From positions 248,001 through 312,000 of the forward strand of contig NZ_FQWF01000001.1 of NCBI RefSeq assembly GCF_900129585.1: DNA of 64,000 nt, read 5' to 3'. Positions 48,588-58,521 of this stretch are shown in pieces. The notes under the pieces are model-generated. The model was not told where the DNA came from. It made no database searches and was given only the letters and a program-made list of their open reading frames with translations. Each line of letters begins with the position of its first letter. Positions within the stretch are counted from its first letter, which is position 1. The stretch is from Flavobacterium micromati (GTDB lineage: Bacteria; Bacteroidota; Bacteroidia; Flavobacteriales; Flavobacteriaceae). The translations under genes and the position numbers were made by a program.

Positions 48588-49835
48588 ATGAATAAATATT
48601 TGAAATATGGTTTAGTGGTATTAGTCATTTCAATTATTGGATTTACAATCTATTTCTTTGCCATAAAACCGGATAATCACACTGAAAGTTCACATGAAAA
48701 AGAAGTGTATACTTGCTCCATGCATCCCGAAATTATTCGGGATAAACCAGGAAATTGCCCTATTTGTGGAATGACCTTGGTAAAAAAAGTAAATGAGAAT
48801 CAAAATGTGGACAGTACATCAATTGAGGATTTATTGCAACCTACGGATAATTTTATAGTTGGGAATTATCAAACTACAAAGCCAAAAGACACAACCATCA
48901 GTAGTGAAATAACTTTACCAGGTCTTGTGGCCTATGATCCAAATGCGGCAGTAAATATTGCAACAAGGATCAGTGGCAGGATAGAAAAAATGTATGTCAA
49001 TTATAAATACCAAAGAGTTAACAAAGGACAAAAACTGTTTGATTTGTACAGCCCTGAACTGTTAACGGAACAACAAAATTTCATTTATCTGATTATAAAT
49101 GACGCTCAAAATACATCAATTATCAAAGCGGCAAAACAAAAATTATTTCTTTACGGAATGACACGTAATCAAATAAACGCATTGGCGACAGCCAAAAGAG
49201 TAAACCCTATTATTTCCATTTATAGTCCTGCGAACGGAATTGTTCAAGGAACGGAAAGTATGACGAACGGCGCAACGGTCCCGATGCAAAATGCCAATGT
49301 TGTCACCGAAAACTTAACCGTAAAAGAAGGAGATTATGTTACAAAAAATGAGGTTGTTTTTAGATTATTCAATACCGATAAAGTGTGGGGTATTTTTAAT
49401 GTTTTACAAGGTTATAGCAGCTTGATTAAAAAGAATCAATCCATTCGCATTTCCTCGGAATTAGATGAAAAAGATTTTATTGATGCTAAGGTGAATTTTA
49501 TTGAAACACAATTCAATCAAGCTGATAAAAGCAATCGAATAAGAATTTATTTAAATAATAATATTTTAAAATTACCGATTGGTTTGCGGCTGCAAGGTGT
49601 TATCGAAACAAATCCGATTCAAGGGATTTGGGTAGAAAAAGAAGCGATGGTAAGTATTGGCAATAAAAAAATAGTTTTTCTGAAAATGAATAACGGATTC
49701 AAAGTAAAAGAAATTAAAATGGGAATTGAAATCAATGGTTTTATCCAAATTATCGATGGGATTTCCGTTCAAGATACAATTGCTAAAAATGCACAATATT
49801 TAATTGACAGCGAAAGCTTTATTAAAACAGAATAA
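48588..49835 (+). CDS. RND periplasmic adaptor (CusB-like) with heavy-metal-binding domain, first copy
   Basis: 415 aa. N-terminal membrane anchor (YGLVVLVISIIGFTIYFFAI), then a heavy-metal-binding domain (YTCSMHPEIIRDKPGNCPIC, about residues 38-64) that presents Cys/Met/His ligands, then the barrel-sandwich and beta-barrel domains (ARISGRIEKMYVNYKYQRV). Adaptors link pump to TolC and pass metal to it. The next gene, 2 bases on, is a second adaptor. Confidence 0.9.
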   Translation: MNKYLKYGLVVLVISIIGFTIYFFAIKPDNHTESSHEKEVYTCSMHPEIIRDKPGNCPICGMTLVKKVNENQNVDSTSIEDLLQPTDNFIVGNYQTTKPKDTTISSEITLPGLVAYDPNAAVNIATRISGRIEKMYVNYKYQRVNKGQKLFDLYSPELLTEQQNFIYLIINDAQNTSIIKAAKQKLFLYGMTRNQINALATAKRVNPIISIYSPANGIVQGTESMTNGATVPMQNANVVTENLTVKEGDYVTKNEVVFRLFNTDKVWGIFNVLQGYSSLIKKNQSIRISSELDEKDFIDAKVNFIETQFNQADKSNRIRIYLNNNILKLPIGLRLQGVIETNPIQGIWVEKEAMVSIGNKKIVFLKMNNGFKVKEIKMGIEINGFIQIIDGISVQDTIAKNAQYLIDSESFIKTE

Positions 49836-49837
49836 TT

Positions 49838-51052
49838 ATGCAAAAGTTAAAAAAGATTAGTTTTCTGTTTTTACTATTCACTGCATTTATAGCCTGCAAT
49901 ACTAAAAACAACGAGGATAATAGCAAGGGTCAACCTAAAGAAAGTGTTTTTTATACTTGTTCTATGGATCCACAAATAAAGGAGGATAAACCCGGGAAAT
50001 GCCCCATTTGTCACATGGAATTAACCCCAGTGAAAAATGACGATTCGGCGGCTAATGAAATAGCTTTGAGTGACCAGCAAATTAAACTTGGTAATATTAC
50101 CACCCAAACTATTTTGGCAACAAATAGCAGTTTGGAACAATCGTTTACTGGGGTTCTTTCGATTAATCAGGAAAAAATCAGAACCATTTCAGCACGCGCA
50201 ATGGGAAGGATTGAAAAGTTATACTTTAAAACTGCCGGGGATTATATTAAAAAAAATGAAGCCGTTTATCAATTATACAGCGAAGATATTGCTATAGCCA
50301 AACAAGATTATTTTATGGCTTATAAACAACTGACAATGCCCGGTGATTTTGGAAAAAATGCTAAAAACATGCTCAATGCAGCCAAACAAAAGCTTTTATT
50401 TTTTGGCTTGACCAACAGACAAATTGAAAACATAAAAGCAACCAATGATGTTTCTCCTTACACGACTTTTTATAGCATGTATAATGGGTATATTTCCGAA
50501 ATAACAGCCACAGAAGGCAGTTACATCATGGAAGGTGCTGCTGTAATTAAATTGGCTGATTTAAATAGTCTTTGGCTGGAAACCCAAGTAAATGTAAACT
50601 ATGCAAAAAGAATAAGCATTGGTCAATATGCCAAAGTAAGCTTTACAGATTATCCTGAGACAATTATAAATGCAAAAATTTCATTTATAAATCCCGAAAT
50701 AAATCCAGATAGCAGATTGCTTTTAATTCGAATGGAAATACCCAATCAAAAACTAATATTAAAACCTGGAATGCAGGGAATTGCCAAATTAACACAGTCC
50801 AATTTAAAGGGATTGTTTATACCTATTGATGCTGTTATTAGAGATGAAAACGCATCCTATATTTGGGTTGAAAAAAGTCATGGTATTTTTGAAAATCTAA
50901 TGGTAGAAACAGGTTTGGAAAATAATGGAATGATCGAAATAACATCTGATATTGACCCATCAAAAAAAGTAGTTGTCACCGGAGCGTATGCCATAAACAG
51001 CGAATATAAATTCCGTAAAGGAAGCGATCCCATGGAGGGAATGAAAATGTGA
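49838..51052 (+). CDS. RND periplasmic adaptor (CusB-like) with heavy-metal-binding domain, second copy
   Basis: 404 aa lipoprotein (lipobox AFIAC, Cys20). A heavy-metal-binding domain FYTCSMDPQIKEDKPGKCPI with CHMELTPV follows, then the adaptor core (SARAMGRIEKLYFKTAGDYI, SEITATEGSYIMEG). It differs from its neighbour in being lipid-anchored and in ending with GSDPMEGMKM, a Met-rich tail that could bind Cu(I). Two adaptors per pump could assemble together. Last gene of the operon. Confidence 0.9.
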   Translation: MQKLKKISFLFLLFTAFIACNTKNNEDNSKGQPKESVFYTCSMDPQIKEDKPGKCPICHMELTPVKNDDSAANEIALSDQQIKLGNITTQTILATNSSLEQSFTGVLSINQEKIRTISARAMGRIEKLYFKTAGDYIKKNEAVYQLYSEDIAIAKQDYFMAYKQLTMPGDFGKNAKNMLNAAKQKLLFFGLTNRQIENIKATNDVSPYTTFYSMYNGYISEITATEGSYIMEGAAVIKLADLNSLWLETQVNVNYAKRISIGQYAKVSFTDYPETIINAKISFINPEINPDSRLLLIRMEIPNQKLILKPGMQGIAKLTQSNLKGLFIPIDAVIRDENASYIWVEKSHGIFENLMVETGLENNGMIEITSDIDPSKKVVVTGAYAINSEYKFRKGSDPMEGMKM

Positions 51053-51364
51053 TATTTTATGTTTTCCATTGAAAATTAAAAATAGTTGAGCTGGACATCT
51101 GAATTTTATCATATTACAAATTATAAGAATTTAGAAATCTTATAAAAATTGAAGATTATATTATCAACTCACAAAAACTTTAAATGTCGAATTATAAAAA
51201 ACCTACAAAAATATTTTAATTGCCATAGGTATTTATATCCGATTTTAGAGTTTTGCTGTAGCCGATTACCGCAGTGTCAATGTCATTATGTTCCGTGTCA
51301 GCCATTTTAAAAGCAATGGCTCTAATAAATTTCAAACTTTAAATAATAATAATACTTGTAAAAA
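51053..51364. other. Gene-free gap
   Basis: No gene seen. Short inverted repeat agccatt/aatggct at 51299-51321 without a T tail. AT-rich leader of the DUF2911 gene. Confidence 0.4.
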
Positions 51365-52240
51365 ATGAAAAAAATAATTCTATTAAGCTTCTTAATTTAT
51401 AAAATAGCAGCAGTTTCTGCTCAGGAAAAAATTGAAATAAAACTGACTTCAACAAGTCCATCAGCCTCATTACAACAGGAATTGGGTAGTGCAACTATTA
51501 AAATTGCATATAGCAGGCCTCTGGTTCGAGACCGAAAAATATTTGGTGAATTAGTCCCATTTGATAAGCTTTGGCGAACCGGTGCCAGTGATTGTACTAC
51601 ATTCACTACTGATGAGGATATTATTTTTGGAGATACTACTTTAAAAACAGGAAGTTATTCCATATTTACCATTCCATCAAAAAATGAATGGACAATAATT
51701 GTGAATACGGATACTTCATTGCATGGCGAGAATGGTTATGATGAAAAAAAAGATGTTTTTCGTTTCAAAGTTCCAATTGCACAAATTCAAAATTTTTACG
51801 AAACGTTCACAATCGAAATAAATGATATTAATAGTAAAGGAGAAGGTTTTCTAAAAATACTGTGGGAGAATACCATGATTAAGATTCCAGTAAAAAGCAA
51901 AGCGGATGCAAATACCATGGCATTAATAGATACCAACTTAATTAAAAAAACAAGCCAGGACCCAATGTTATTGTTTCAGGCAGCAAATTATTATTCGATT
52001 ACTAAGAGAGATTCTAAACAAGCAATAAGCTGGCTTTTAGAAGCTGAAAAATTGGATACCGATAATTTTTATTATCCAAATCTGAGACAAAAATTAGCAG
52101 CAGACCTAAAAGATTATCGCAATGCCATTAATGCGGCAAAAAAAGCTATAGAAATCGCGGAACGCACAAAAATGAGAGGCGCTGAAAAATTAAAAGTAAA
52201 AATAAAAGAATGGGAATTAGCACTAAAAGATGTTCAATAA
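51365..52240 (+). CDS. DUF2911 domain protein with C-terminal TPR-like helices
   Basis: 291 aa, exported (signal to about VSAQ). The DUF2911 core (residues ~30-170) shows SASLQQELGSATIKIAYSRP, RDRKIFGELVPFDKLWRTGA and TGSYSIFTIP. The C-terminal ~110 residues are helix repeats (MLLFQAANYYSITKRDSKQAI, DYRNAINAAKKAIEIAE) of TPR type. Common in Bacteroidota; function unknown. Its terminator overlaps the stop. Confidence 0.87.
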   Translation: MKKIILLSFLIYKIAAVSAQEKIEIKLTSTSPSASLQQELGSATIKIAYSRPLVRDRKIFGELVPFDKLWRTGASDCTTFTTDEDIIFGDTTLKTGSYSIFTIPSKNEWTIIVNTDTSLHGENGYDEKKDVFRFKVPIAQIQNFYETFTIEINDINSKGEGFLKILWENTMIKIPVKSKADANTMALIDTNLIKKTSQDPMLLFQAANYYSITKRDSKQAISWLLEAEKLDTDNFYYPNLRQKLAADLKDYRNAINAAKKAIEIAERTKMRGAEKLKVKIKEWELALKDVQ

Positions 52241-52267
52241 AAGAGGAATTCTTTTATTGATTTTTTA
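52236..52267 (+). terminator. Terminator overlapping the DUF2911 stop codon
   Basis: aataaaaga, ggaa, ttcttttatt followed by gattttttac; the stem includes the last codons of the gene. Confidence 0.7.
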
Positions 52268-52552
52268 CTTAATTTAAAGTTTTAGGAGAGAAATTTTTTC
52301 TACTGAGTTGCGCATTTGTAAAAACCCATAATTATGAGCTCACTTAAATGATGTTACTTTAACTTTTAAATTAGTAATTACAGAAGTGCAATATTGGTAT
52401 TATAAAATAAAAAAAATGTGAATGTAAATCTGTTTCTGCAAGTTGACGATTGTTGTAGAGAATGATTTGTTCAGAAATAAACCAGATTCATATTATTTCA
52501 AAAAATCGCTCATTCCTCTTTATATTTCTAACTTTACAGCAAAATTCCAACT

Positions 52553-53320
52553 ATGTCATTAGAAAGTTTAAATGGTACTCTCTCAACAACCATCGAAAAT
52601 AAAATTGCAACCATTACATTTGGTCATCCTGCTAGTAACTCTTTTCCAAGAGAATTATTGGACAAACTTACAGCTGAATTTAAAAAGTTGAGTGTTGAAA
52701 ACTCCATTTCAGTTATTGTAATTCAAAGTGAAGGAACAGGTGCTTTTTGTGCTGGTGCCTCGTTTGAAGAGCTTTTAGCAGTTACTAATCAAGTCGAAGG
52801 CACTGCCTTTTTCTCTGGATTTGCAAACTTAGTTAATGCAATGCGAACTTGCTCCAAACTCATCATTGGACGCATTCACGGAAAAGCAGTTGGTGGCGGA
52901 GTGGGAATTGCATGTGCTTGTGATTATACATTAGCAACTAGAGATGCTTCCATAAAATTATCAGAGTTAGCAATAGGAATTGGTCCCTTTGTTATTGAAC
53001 CCGCTGTTTCTAGAAAAATTGGGAAAACCGCAATGAGCGAAATGACATTGGCAGCACAAGAGTGGAAATCGGCTGATTGGGCTTTCGCCAAAGGTTTATA
53101 TGCAAATACATTTGAAACAGTTCAAGAACTTGATCTTGCAATTACAGATTTCAGCAGAAAATTATCAAGCTACAATCCTGAAGCTTTAACTGAAATGAAA
53201 AAAGTTTTTTGGGAGGGAACTGAAAATTGGGACACACTTTTAATAGATCGTGCCGCAATTTCGGGAAAACTAGTCCTTTCTGATTTTACTAAAAATGCAT
53301 TACTGCAATTCAAAAAATAA
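52553..53320 (+). CDS. Enoyl-CoA hydratase/isomerase (crotonase) family protein
   Basis: 255 aa. The crotonase oxyanion-hole strands are visible: SEGTGAFCAGASFEELL and GRIHGKAVGGGVGIACACDY, with ELAIGIGPFVIEP as the third region. Members act on acyl-CoA esters (hydration, isomerisation, ring cleavage). No fatty-acid or aromatic catabolic genes adjoin, so the exact reaction is unresolved. A small membrane-protein gene begins 8 bases downstream. Confidence 0.88.
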   Translation: MSLESLNGTLSTTIENKIATITFGHPASNSFPRELLDKLTAEFKKLSVENSISVIVIQSEGTGAFCAGASFEELLAVTNQVEGTAFFSGFANLVNAMRTCSKLIIGRIHGKAVGGGVGIACACDYTLATRDASIKLSELAIGIGPFVIEPAVSRKIGKTAMSEMTLAAQEWKSADWAFAKGLYANTFETVQELDLAITDFSRKLSSYNPEALTEMKKVFWEGTENWDTLLIDRAAISGKLVLSDFTKNALLQFKK

Positions 53321-53328
53321 TTACAATT

Positions 53329-53499
53329 ATGATTTTTTCACTTGTTCAAAAAGTAAATATCGAAGAAAAATTAAAAAATGCCACTGATAGCAACTACCAG
53401 ATTGGTGTGCTCATTGGATCATTTATTCCTTTTGTAATTTTAATTTTGTTAGCCTACTGGATGTACACAAGTGCAAAAAAAAGAGACAAAGAACTTTAA
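53329..53499 (+). CDS. Small single-span membrane protein
   Basis: 56 aa, starting MIFSLVQKVNIEEKLKNATD, then one membrane span (IGVLIGSFIPFVILILLAYW) and a basic tail (MYTSAKKRDKEL). It sits 8 bases after the crotonase gene and 34 bases before queD on the same strand. No enzymatic motif. Coding is supported by the fit of a membrane span with charged ends and the close spacing. Confidence 0.7.
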   Translation: MIFSLVQKVNIEEKLKNATDSNYQIGVLIGSFIPFVILILLAYWMYTSAKKRDKEL

Positions 53500-53533
53500 T
53501 TATTCACTAAATTTGCATCAAAATAAAATTCTA

Positions 53534-53986
53534 ATGAGTAATATCAGAATTACAAAACAATTTAGTTTCGAAACCGGACACGCCTTATATGGCTACGATG
53601 GAAAATGTAAAAATGTTCATGGGCATAGTTATAAATTGTCTGTAACCGTTATAGGAACACCAATTACGGATCGCTCTAATGTCAAATTTGGGATGGTAAT
53701 TGATTTTACTGATTTAAAACATATCGTAAAAGAGGAAGTTGTCGATCAATTTGATCACGCGACCGTTTTTAATGGAACCACTCCTCACGTGGAGCTGGCA
53801 CATGAATTGATTAACCGCGGGCATCACGTTATTTTAGTAGATTACCAACCAACGAGTGAAAATATGGTAGTAGATTTTTCTACAAGAATTAGCAGAAGAT
53901 TACCAGAAGGAATCACTCTTTTTTCGCTAAAATTACAAGAAACCGAATCTTCGTTTGCAGAATGGTTTGCTAGTGATAATTCATAA
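53534..53986 (+). CDS. queD: 6-pyruvoyl-tetrahydropterin/6-carboxytetrahydropterin synthase
   Basis: 150 aa from the ATG at 53534; an in-frame start at 53471 would lie within the preceding gene. Zinc ligands: His in FETGHALYGYDGKC, and His pair in NVHGHSYKL. The catalytic Cys in GKCKNVHGHSY and the later ELAHELINRGHHV and QETESSFAEW (Glu) are present. QueD makes 6-carboxytetrahydropterin in queuosine synthesis; some family members make pyruvoyl-tetrahydropterin. Confidence 0.85.
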   Translation: MSNIRITKQFSFETGHALYGYDGKCKNVHGHSYKLSVTVIGTPITDRSNVKFGMVIDFTDLKHIVKEEVVDQFDHATVFNGTTPHVELAHELINRGHHVILVDYQPTSENMVVDFSTRISRRLPEGITLFSLKLQETESSFAEWFASDNS

Positions 53987-53995
53987 ATCTGTTTC

Positions 53996-54754
53996 ATGCA
54001 ATTACCTAATAACAAGAAAGTATATTTCGCTTCAGATCAACATTTTGGGGCACCTTCGCCTGAACTAAGTTTTCCGAGAGAACAAAAATTTGTCGCTTGG
54101 TTAGACGAAGTAAAAAAAGATGCGGAAGCAATATTTTTACTAGGTGATTTATTTGATTTTTGGTTCGAATATAAAACTGTAGTACCAAAAGGTTTTGTTC
54201 GAATTTTGGGAAAATTAGCAGAAATACGAGATAGTGGAATACCAATCTATTTTTTTGTGGGAAATCACGATTTATGGATGGATGATTATTTCCAAAAAGA
54301 ATTAAATATTCCTGTTTTTCATGATAATCAAGAATACACTTTTGCTGATAAAACTTTTCTCATCGGTCACGGAGATGGAAAAGGTCCAGACGATTTAGGT
54401 TACAAACGGATGAAAAAGGTGTTTACAAATCCGTTTTTTCAATGGCTTTTTAAATGGATACATCCTGATATTGGCGTTCGCATCGCACAGTATTTATCAG
54501 TAAAGAACAAGTTAATTTCTGGTGATGACGATGTTATTTTTCTCGGAGAAGACAACGAATGGCTGATTTTATATTCCAAAAGAAAACTAGAAACAAAGCA
54601 TTACAATTATCTTATTTTTGGACACCGACATTTACCAATGAAAGTCACTGTTGCAGAAAATGCTGAATATGTAAATCTCGGCGACTGGATCACGTATTTT
54701 ACTTACGGTGTTTTTGATGGAGAAAATTTTGAAATTAAAAAATTCCAAAACTAA
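53996..54754 (+). CDS. lpxH: UDP-2,3-diacylglucosamine diphosphatase (LpxH-like)
   Basis: 252 aa. Calcineurin-type metallophosphatase motifs: SDQHFGAP, LGDLFDFWFEY, GNHDLW, GHGDG and FGHRHLP, in LpxH order. It would remove UMP from UDP-2,3-diacylglucosamine in lipid A synthesis. Ten bases after queD. The 3' end overlaps the convergent gene by 4 bases. Confidence 0.88.
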   Translation: MQLPNNKKVYFASDQHFGAPSPELSFPREQKFVAWLDEVKKDAEAIFLLGDLFDFWFEYKTVVPKGFVRILGKLAEIRDSGIPIYFFVGNHDLWMDDYFQKELNIPVFHDNQEYTFADKTFLIGHGDGKGPDDLGYKRMKKVFTNPFFQWLFKWIHPDIGVRIAQYLSVKNKLISGDDDVIFLGEDNEWLILYSKRKLETKHYNYLIFGHRHLPMKVTVAENAEYVNLGDWITYFTYGVFDGENFEIKKFQN

Positions 54755-55107
54755 TTCATGCCTTCGCCATACAAATAATCATTTAAAGCTATTTTGAATA
54801 AAGTTCCTTCCACAAGATCTTTGACTTTATTTAATTCTTCCCTTGTAACCGCTAAATCAACTTGAGAACAAGGCGTTTTCAATAAAAATTTATGGCAGTA
54901 ATTTTTTAAAGTACAATCTTCACAATTCGTATTTAAAGAAAAACACTCTTTTATGCAATTGTTAAATTGTTTTAATTCCTCAGTGCTAAAATAGAAACCA
55001 GTTTCTCTAAAAATGAGTTGTACTTTGTCAAGTATGATCTCGTTATGTTTTCTCCAATAAAATGAAGTTCCAAAATCATTGTAGTATATCTGTTTTATTG
55101 CATCCAT
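54751..55107 (-). CDS. Cys-rich conserved hypothetical protein
   Basis: 118 aa from the ATG at 55107. A longer frame to 55191 is unlikely because a TATCTTTG promoter box lies at 55131-55124. Six cysteines cluster in FNNCIKECFSLNTNC, EDCTLKNYC and TPCSQ, a likely metal or cluster site. No family name recognised; convergent 4-base overlap with the lpxH-like gene. Confidence 0.65.
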   Translation of the reverse strand: MDAIKQIYYNDFGTSFYWRKHNEIILDKVQLIFRETGFYFSTEELKQFNNCIKECFSLNTNCEDCTLKNYCHKFLLKTPCSQVDLAVTREELNKVKDLVEGTLFKIALNDYLYGEGMN

Positions 55108-55123
55108 GTGAAAATGTTTGACA

Positions 55124-55131
55124 CAAAGATA
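55124..55131 (-). promoter_or_regulatory. TAnnTTTG -7 element for the Cys-rich hypothetical gene
   Basis: TATCTTTG on the minus strand, 17 bases upstream of the ATG at 55107. Confidence 0.6.
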
Positions 55132-55399
55132 AATATTATTTATAATTATTCTAAATAAAAATGATGAAGATTGAATTGAATGACAAAACAAAATATTTTT
55201 ACCAATTGTAAGTTTATTTGGTTGTGAAAAAAAAATTCTAATATCAAATACATATTAATCAAAACAATTGACGATAATTATGAGAAATCTGGATATTGGG
55301 AAATAATAATTTCTGACACACAAGATTTATTAATTTTTAGTTTGTCCAAAGACAATTGTTTAATTTTTACAGAGTATAATTGATTTTCTTAGTATTCGC

Positions 55400-56680
55400 T
55401 CAACTTTTTTCGTGTTCTTCAACATCTTTTTGCAAGTCTAATTTTCTAAAGGTTGGCGACACAACTCCAGTAATAATTACCGTAATTAATGTCATGCTTC
55501 CGCCAAAAACAACAGCGCTTACCGTTCCCATCAATTTAGCGGTCACTCCACTTTCAAAAGCACCAAGTTCATTAGAGGAACCAACAAAAATCGAATTTAC
55601 AGCAGCAACTCGGCCGCGCATGTGATCAGGAGTTTTAAGCTGCAAAATAGTTTGGCGAATCACCACCGAAATTCCGTCGAAAACGCCACTAAAAAATAAT
55701 GCTGCAACAGATAACCAGAAAATAGATGAAAGTCCGAAAACAATAATACAAATTCCAAAGGCAAAAATTGCTGCTAATAATTTCATACCCGCATTTTTAG
55801 TAAAAGGAATATATGCAGAAACAATGAGCATCAAAAAAGCGCCAACAGCCGGTGCCGCACGTAAAACACCAAATCCCTCAGGTCCTACTTTTAGAATGTC
55901 CTGTGCAAAAATAGGCAGCAAAGCAACGGCTCCACCAAAAAGCACTGCTATCATATCAAGCGATAAAGCCCCTAATATGGTTTTATTATTAAAGACAAAT
56001 TTCACCCCTTCTTTCAAACTTTCCATTATTGGTTCACCAATTTTGGGATTCATAATAGGCTTAGTTTCAATTTGAGTTAATGCCATTAACGCTAGAAAAG
56101 AACAAAATAAAACGATGGACATTGACCAGTGAACCCCAATCCAATTGATAGAAAAACCTGCAGCTGCTGGACCTAAAACAGAACTTATTTGCCAAACGGA
56201 ACTACTCCAAGTGGCAGCATTAGGATATATTTTTTTTGGAACAATCAGCGCCAACAGCGAAAATATAGTTGGCCCAAGAAAAGCTCGAACTAATCCTCCT
56301 AAAAACACAAAAAAGTAAATGGAATAGAGAATAGTATTTTTAGAAAAATCCTTGATAAAAGGAGGCCAGGTGAATAAAAACAAACCTAAACTTATCACTG
56401 AGAAACCCAAAATACATTTAAATAGTAAGCCTTTTTTCTCTTTTTGATCCACGACATGTCCAGCAAATAATGCCATTGAAACTGCGGGAATAACTTCCAT
56501 CAATCCAATGATTCCTAACGACAACGGATTTTTTGTTAAACTATATACTTCCCACTCGATAACAATAAATTGCATTGACCAACCAAAAACCATTGCAAAA
56601 CGCAGTAATAGAAAAATATTGAATTCTTTGTACCGAAGAGCTGAATAAGGATCGTTTTTTTTTACTTTTAAAATACTCAT
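55400..56680 (-). CDS. MFS transporter (DHA-type efflux)
   Basis: 426 aa with about 12 spans. An N-terminal span with the W-rich MQFIVIEWEVYSLTKNPLSLG, the MFS loop motif FAGHVVDQKEKKGLLFKCILG and a second half starting near GALSLDMIAVLFGGAVALLPIF. Close to the enterobactin-exporter/multidrug group. The ATG shares a base with the recJ stop, so it is co-transcribed with recJ; substrate unknown. Confidence 0.87.
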   Translation of the reverse strand: MSILKVKKNDPYSALRYKEFNIFLLLRFAMVFGWSMQFIVIEWEVYSLTKNPLSLGIIGLMEVIPAVSMALFAGHVVDQKEKKGLLFKCILGFSVISLGLFLFTWPPFIKDFSKNTILYSIYFFVFLGGLVRAFLGPTIFSLLALIVPKKIYPNAATWSSSVWQISSVLGPAAAGFSINWIGVHWSMSIVLFCSFLALMALTQIETKPIMNPKIGEPIMESLKEGVKFVFNNKTILGALSLDMIAVLFGGAVALLPIFAQDILKVGPEGFGVLRAAPAVGAFLMLIVSAYIPFTKNAGMKLLAAIFAFGICIIVFGLSSIFWLSVAALFFSGVFDGISVVIRQTILQLKTPDHMRGRVAAVNSIFVGSSNELGAFESGVTAKLMGTVSAVVFGGSMTLITVIITGVVSPTFRKLDLQKDVEEHEKS

Positions 56681-58368
56681 TATTTAATACTTTTCAGTCG
56701 TAGTTGAATAGAAGTTTGTCCGTTCCATTCATTTTCGTCAATGCAATATGCCATTTGAAATGATTTTTGATTGGCAGTTAAATCATATTTATCTCCTAGC
56801 CCAAAACCAATAGCTGGAATTCCTTCGCTACCATTTTGTTTTACAAAAAGTTTTATATGTTCGTTTTCTTTTCCCATCGGTTTGCCGTAACCTGTATCTT
56901 TTACTTCCGCTGTCAAAAAAATAGGCGTCATATTCATTGGACCAAAAGGTTCAAATTGTTTTAAAATCCGGATTAATTTTGGAGTAATGTCATTAAAATT
57001 AATCTCGGCATCAATAGCAATTTCGGGAATTAGCATTTCAGGATGGATAGTTTTTTCGACTTCTTTTTCAAAGGCTTCTTTAAATAACAAGTAATTTTCT
57101 TCCTTTAAAGTCATTCCAGCTGCATACATGTGACCACCAAACTGCTCTAAATGCTCAGCGCACGCTTCAAGAGCATTATACACATCAAAGCCTTTTACGG
57201 AACGAGCAGAAGCAGCATACTTGTCACCACTTTTTGTAAAAACGAGCGTGGGACGATAATACGTTTCAATCAATCGAGAAGCGACAATTCCAATAACGCC
57301 TTTATGCCAGTTTTCCTGAAAAACGACTGACGTAAATCTTTCTTTTTCGTTATTTTGCTCAATTTGCTGTAAAGCTTCTTGAGTAATTACTTTATCTAAA
57401 TCCTTCCTTTCTGAATTATAAGCTTCAATTTCAGTAGCAAATTGTTGCGCTTGGTCAAAATCAAATTCGGTTAATAATTCAACAGCATGATTACCATGTT
57501 TGATACGTCCTGCTGCATTAATTCGGGGTGCAATGATAAAAACAACATCAGTAATATCTAAAATTTTCTTTTTTATTTGAAAAATCAATGCTTTGATTCC
57601 TGGCCTTGGATCGCTGTTTATAACGTGTAAACCAAAATGTGCTAGCACACGGTTTTCTCCTGTCATTGGAACAATATCAGCAGCAATCGCAGTTGCGACT
57701 AAATCTAAATAGGGAACTAAATCATCAGTAGTTTGATCCCGATTTATGGCTAAAGCTTGAATCAATTTGAACCCTATTCCGCAGCCACATAATTCATCAT
57801 ACGGATAACTACAATCGTCTCTTTTTGGATCAAGAACTGCAACAGCCTCAGGAAGAAATGTCCCTGGTCTGTGGTGATCACAAATGATGAAATCGATATT
57901 TCGCTCTTTGGCGTAAGCAACGTGATCAATAGATTTTATACCGCAATCTAGTGCTATTATTAATGAAAATCCGTTATCATCAGCAAAGTCTATTCCTAGC
58001 AATGAAATACCGTAACCCTCGTTGTATCGATCAGGAATATAGGTTGCAACATCAGGATAATAACTTTTTAGATAAGAAGAAACAAGTGAAACCGCCGTTG
58101 TACCATCAACGTCATAATCACCAAAAACCAGAATGCGCTCCTGATTATTAATTGCTTTTTCAATTCTTTCAACTGCTTTGTCCATATCTTTCATCAAGTA
58201 GGGATCGTGCAAATGATCTAACGAGGGACGAAAAAAATTCTTAGCTTCTTCAAAAGTTTCGATCCCACGCTGAATTAATAAAGTGGCTACAAAATTTTCG
58301 ACGTTCAACGCTTGCGCCAAATGTTTAATCTTGGCCTCAGTAGGCTTAGCTTTAATAGTCCAACGCAT
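56680..58368 (-). CDS. recJ: Single-stranded-DNA-specific exonuclease RecJ
   Basis: 562 aa. 5'-3' exonuclease for recombination and mismatch repair. DHH-family motifs I-IV are visible: VFGDYDVDGTTAV, IALDCGIKS, IICDHHRPG and PYLDLVATAIAADIVPM; DHHA1 is marked by GGHMYAAGMTL. Length and domain order fit. First gene of the pair with the MFS transporter. Confidence 0.95.
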   Translation of the reverse strand: MRWTIKAKPTEAKIKHLAQALNVENFVATLLIQRGIETFEEAKNFFRPSLDHLHDPYLMKDMDKAVERIEKAINNQERILVFGDYDVDGTTAVSLVSSYLKSYYPDVATYIPDRYNEGYGISLLGIDFADDNGFSLIIALDCGIKSIDHVAYAKERNIDFIICDHHRPGTFLPEAVAVLDPKRDDCSYPYDELCGCGIGFKLIQALAINRDQTTDDLVPYLDLVATAIAADIVPMTGENRVLAHFGLHVINSDPRPGIKALIFQIKKKILDITDVVFIIAPRINAAGRIKHGNHAVELLTEFDFDQAQQFATEIEAYNSERKDLDKVITQEALQQIEQNNEKERFTSVVFQENWHKGVIGIVASRLIETYYRPTLVFTKSGDKYAASARSVKGFDVYNALEACAEHLEQFGGHMYAAGMTLKEENYLLFKEAFEKEVEKTIHPEMLIPEIAIDAEINFNDITPKLIRILKQFEPFGPMNMTPIFLTAEVKDTGYGKPMGKENEHIKLFVKQNGSEGIPAIGFGLGDKYDLTANQKSFQMAYCIDENEWNGQTSIQLRLKSIK

Positions 58369-58453
58369 ATTTTTAAATTATAATGATAGTAAAAAAACTA
58401 AAAACGACTTTCACTTCCTTCTAAGCTTGTTATAATTTTAGGTTTTAATTTAT

Positions 58454-58481
58454 ACCTACAAGATTATTAAAACCTTGTAGG
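58454..58481 (-). repeat. Hairpin CCTACAAG/CTTGTAGG
   Basis: 8-nt arms with a 12-nt loop downstream of the AAA ATPase gene. Weak T tail, so termination is uncertain. Confidence 0.4.
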
Positions 58482-58521
58482 ATAAGTTTAGTTTAATCAA
58501 AACTTGAAAATTTCATTCTGA

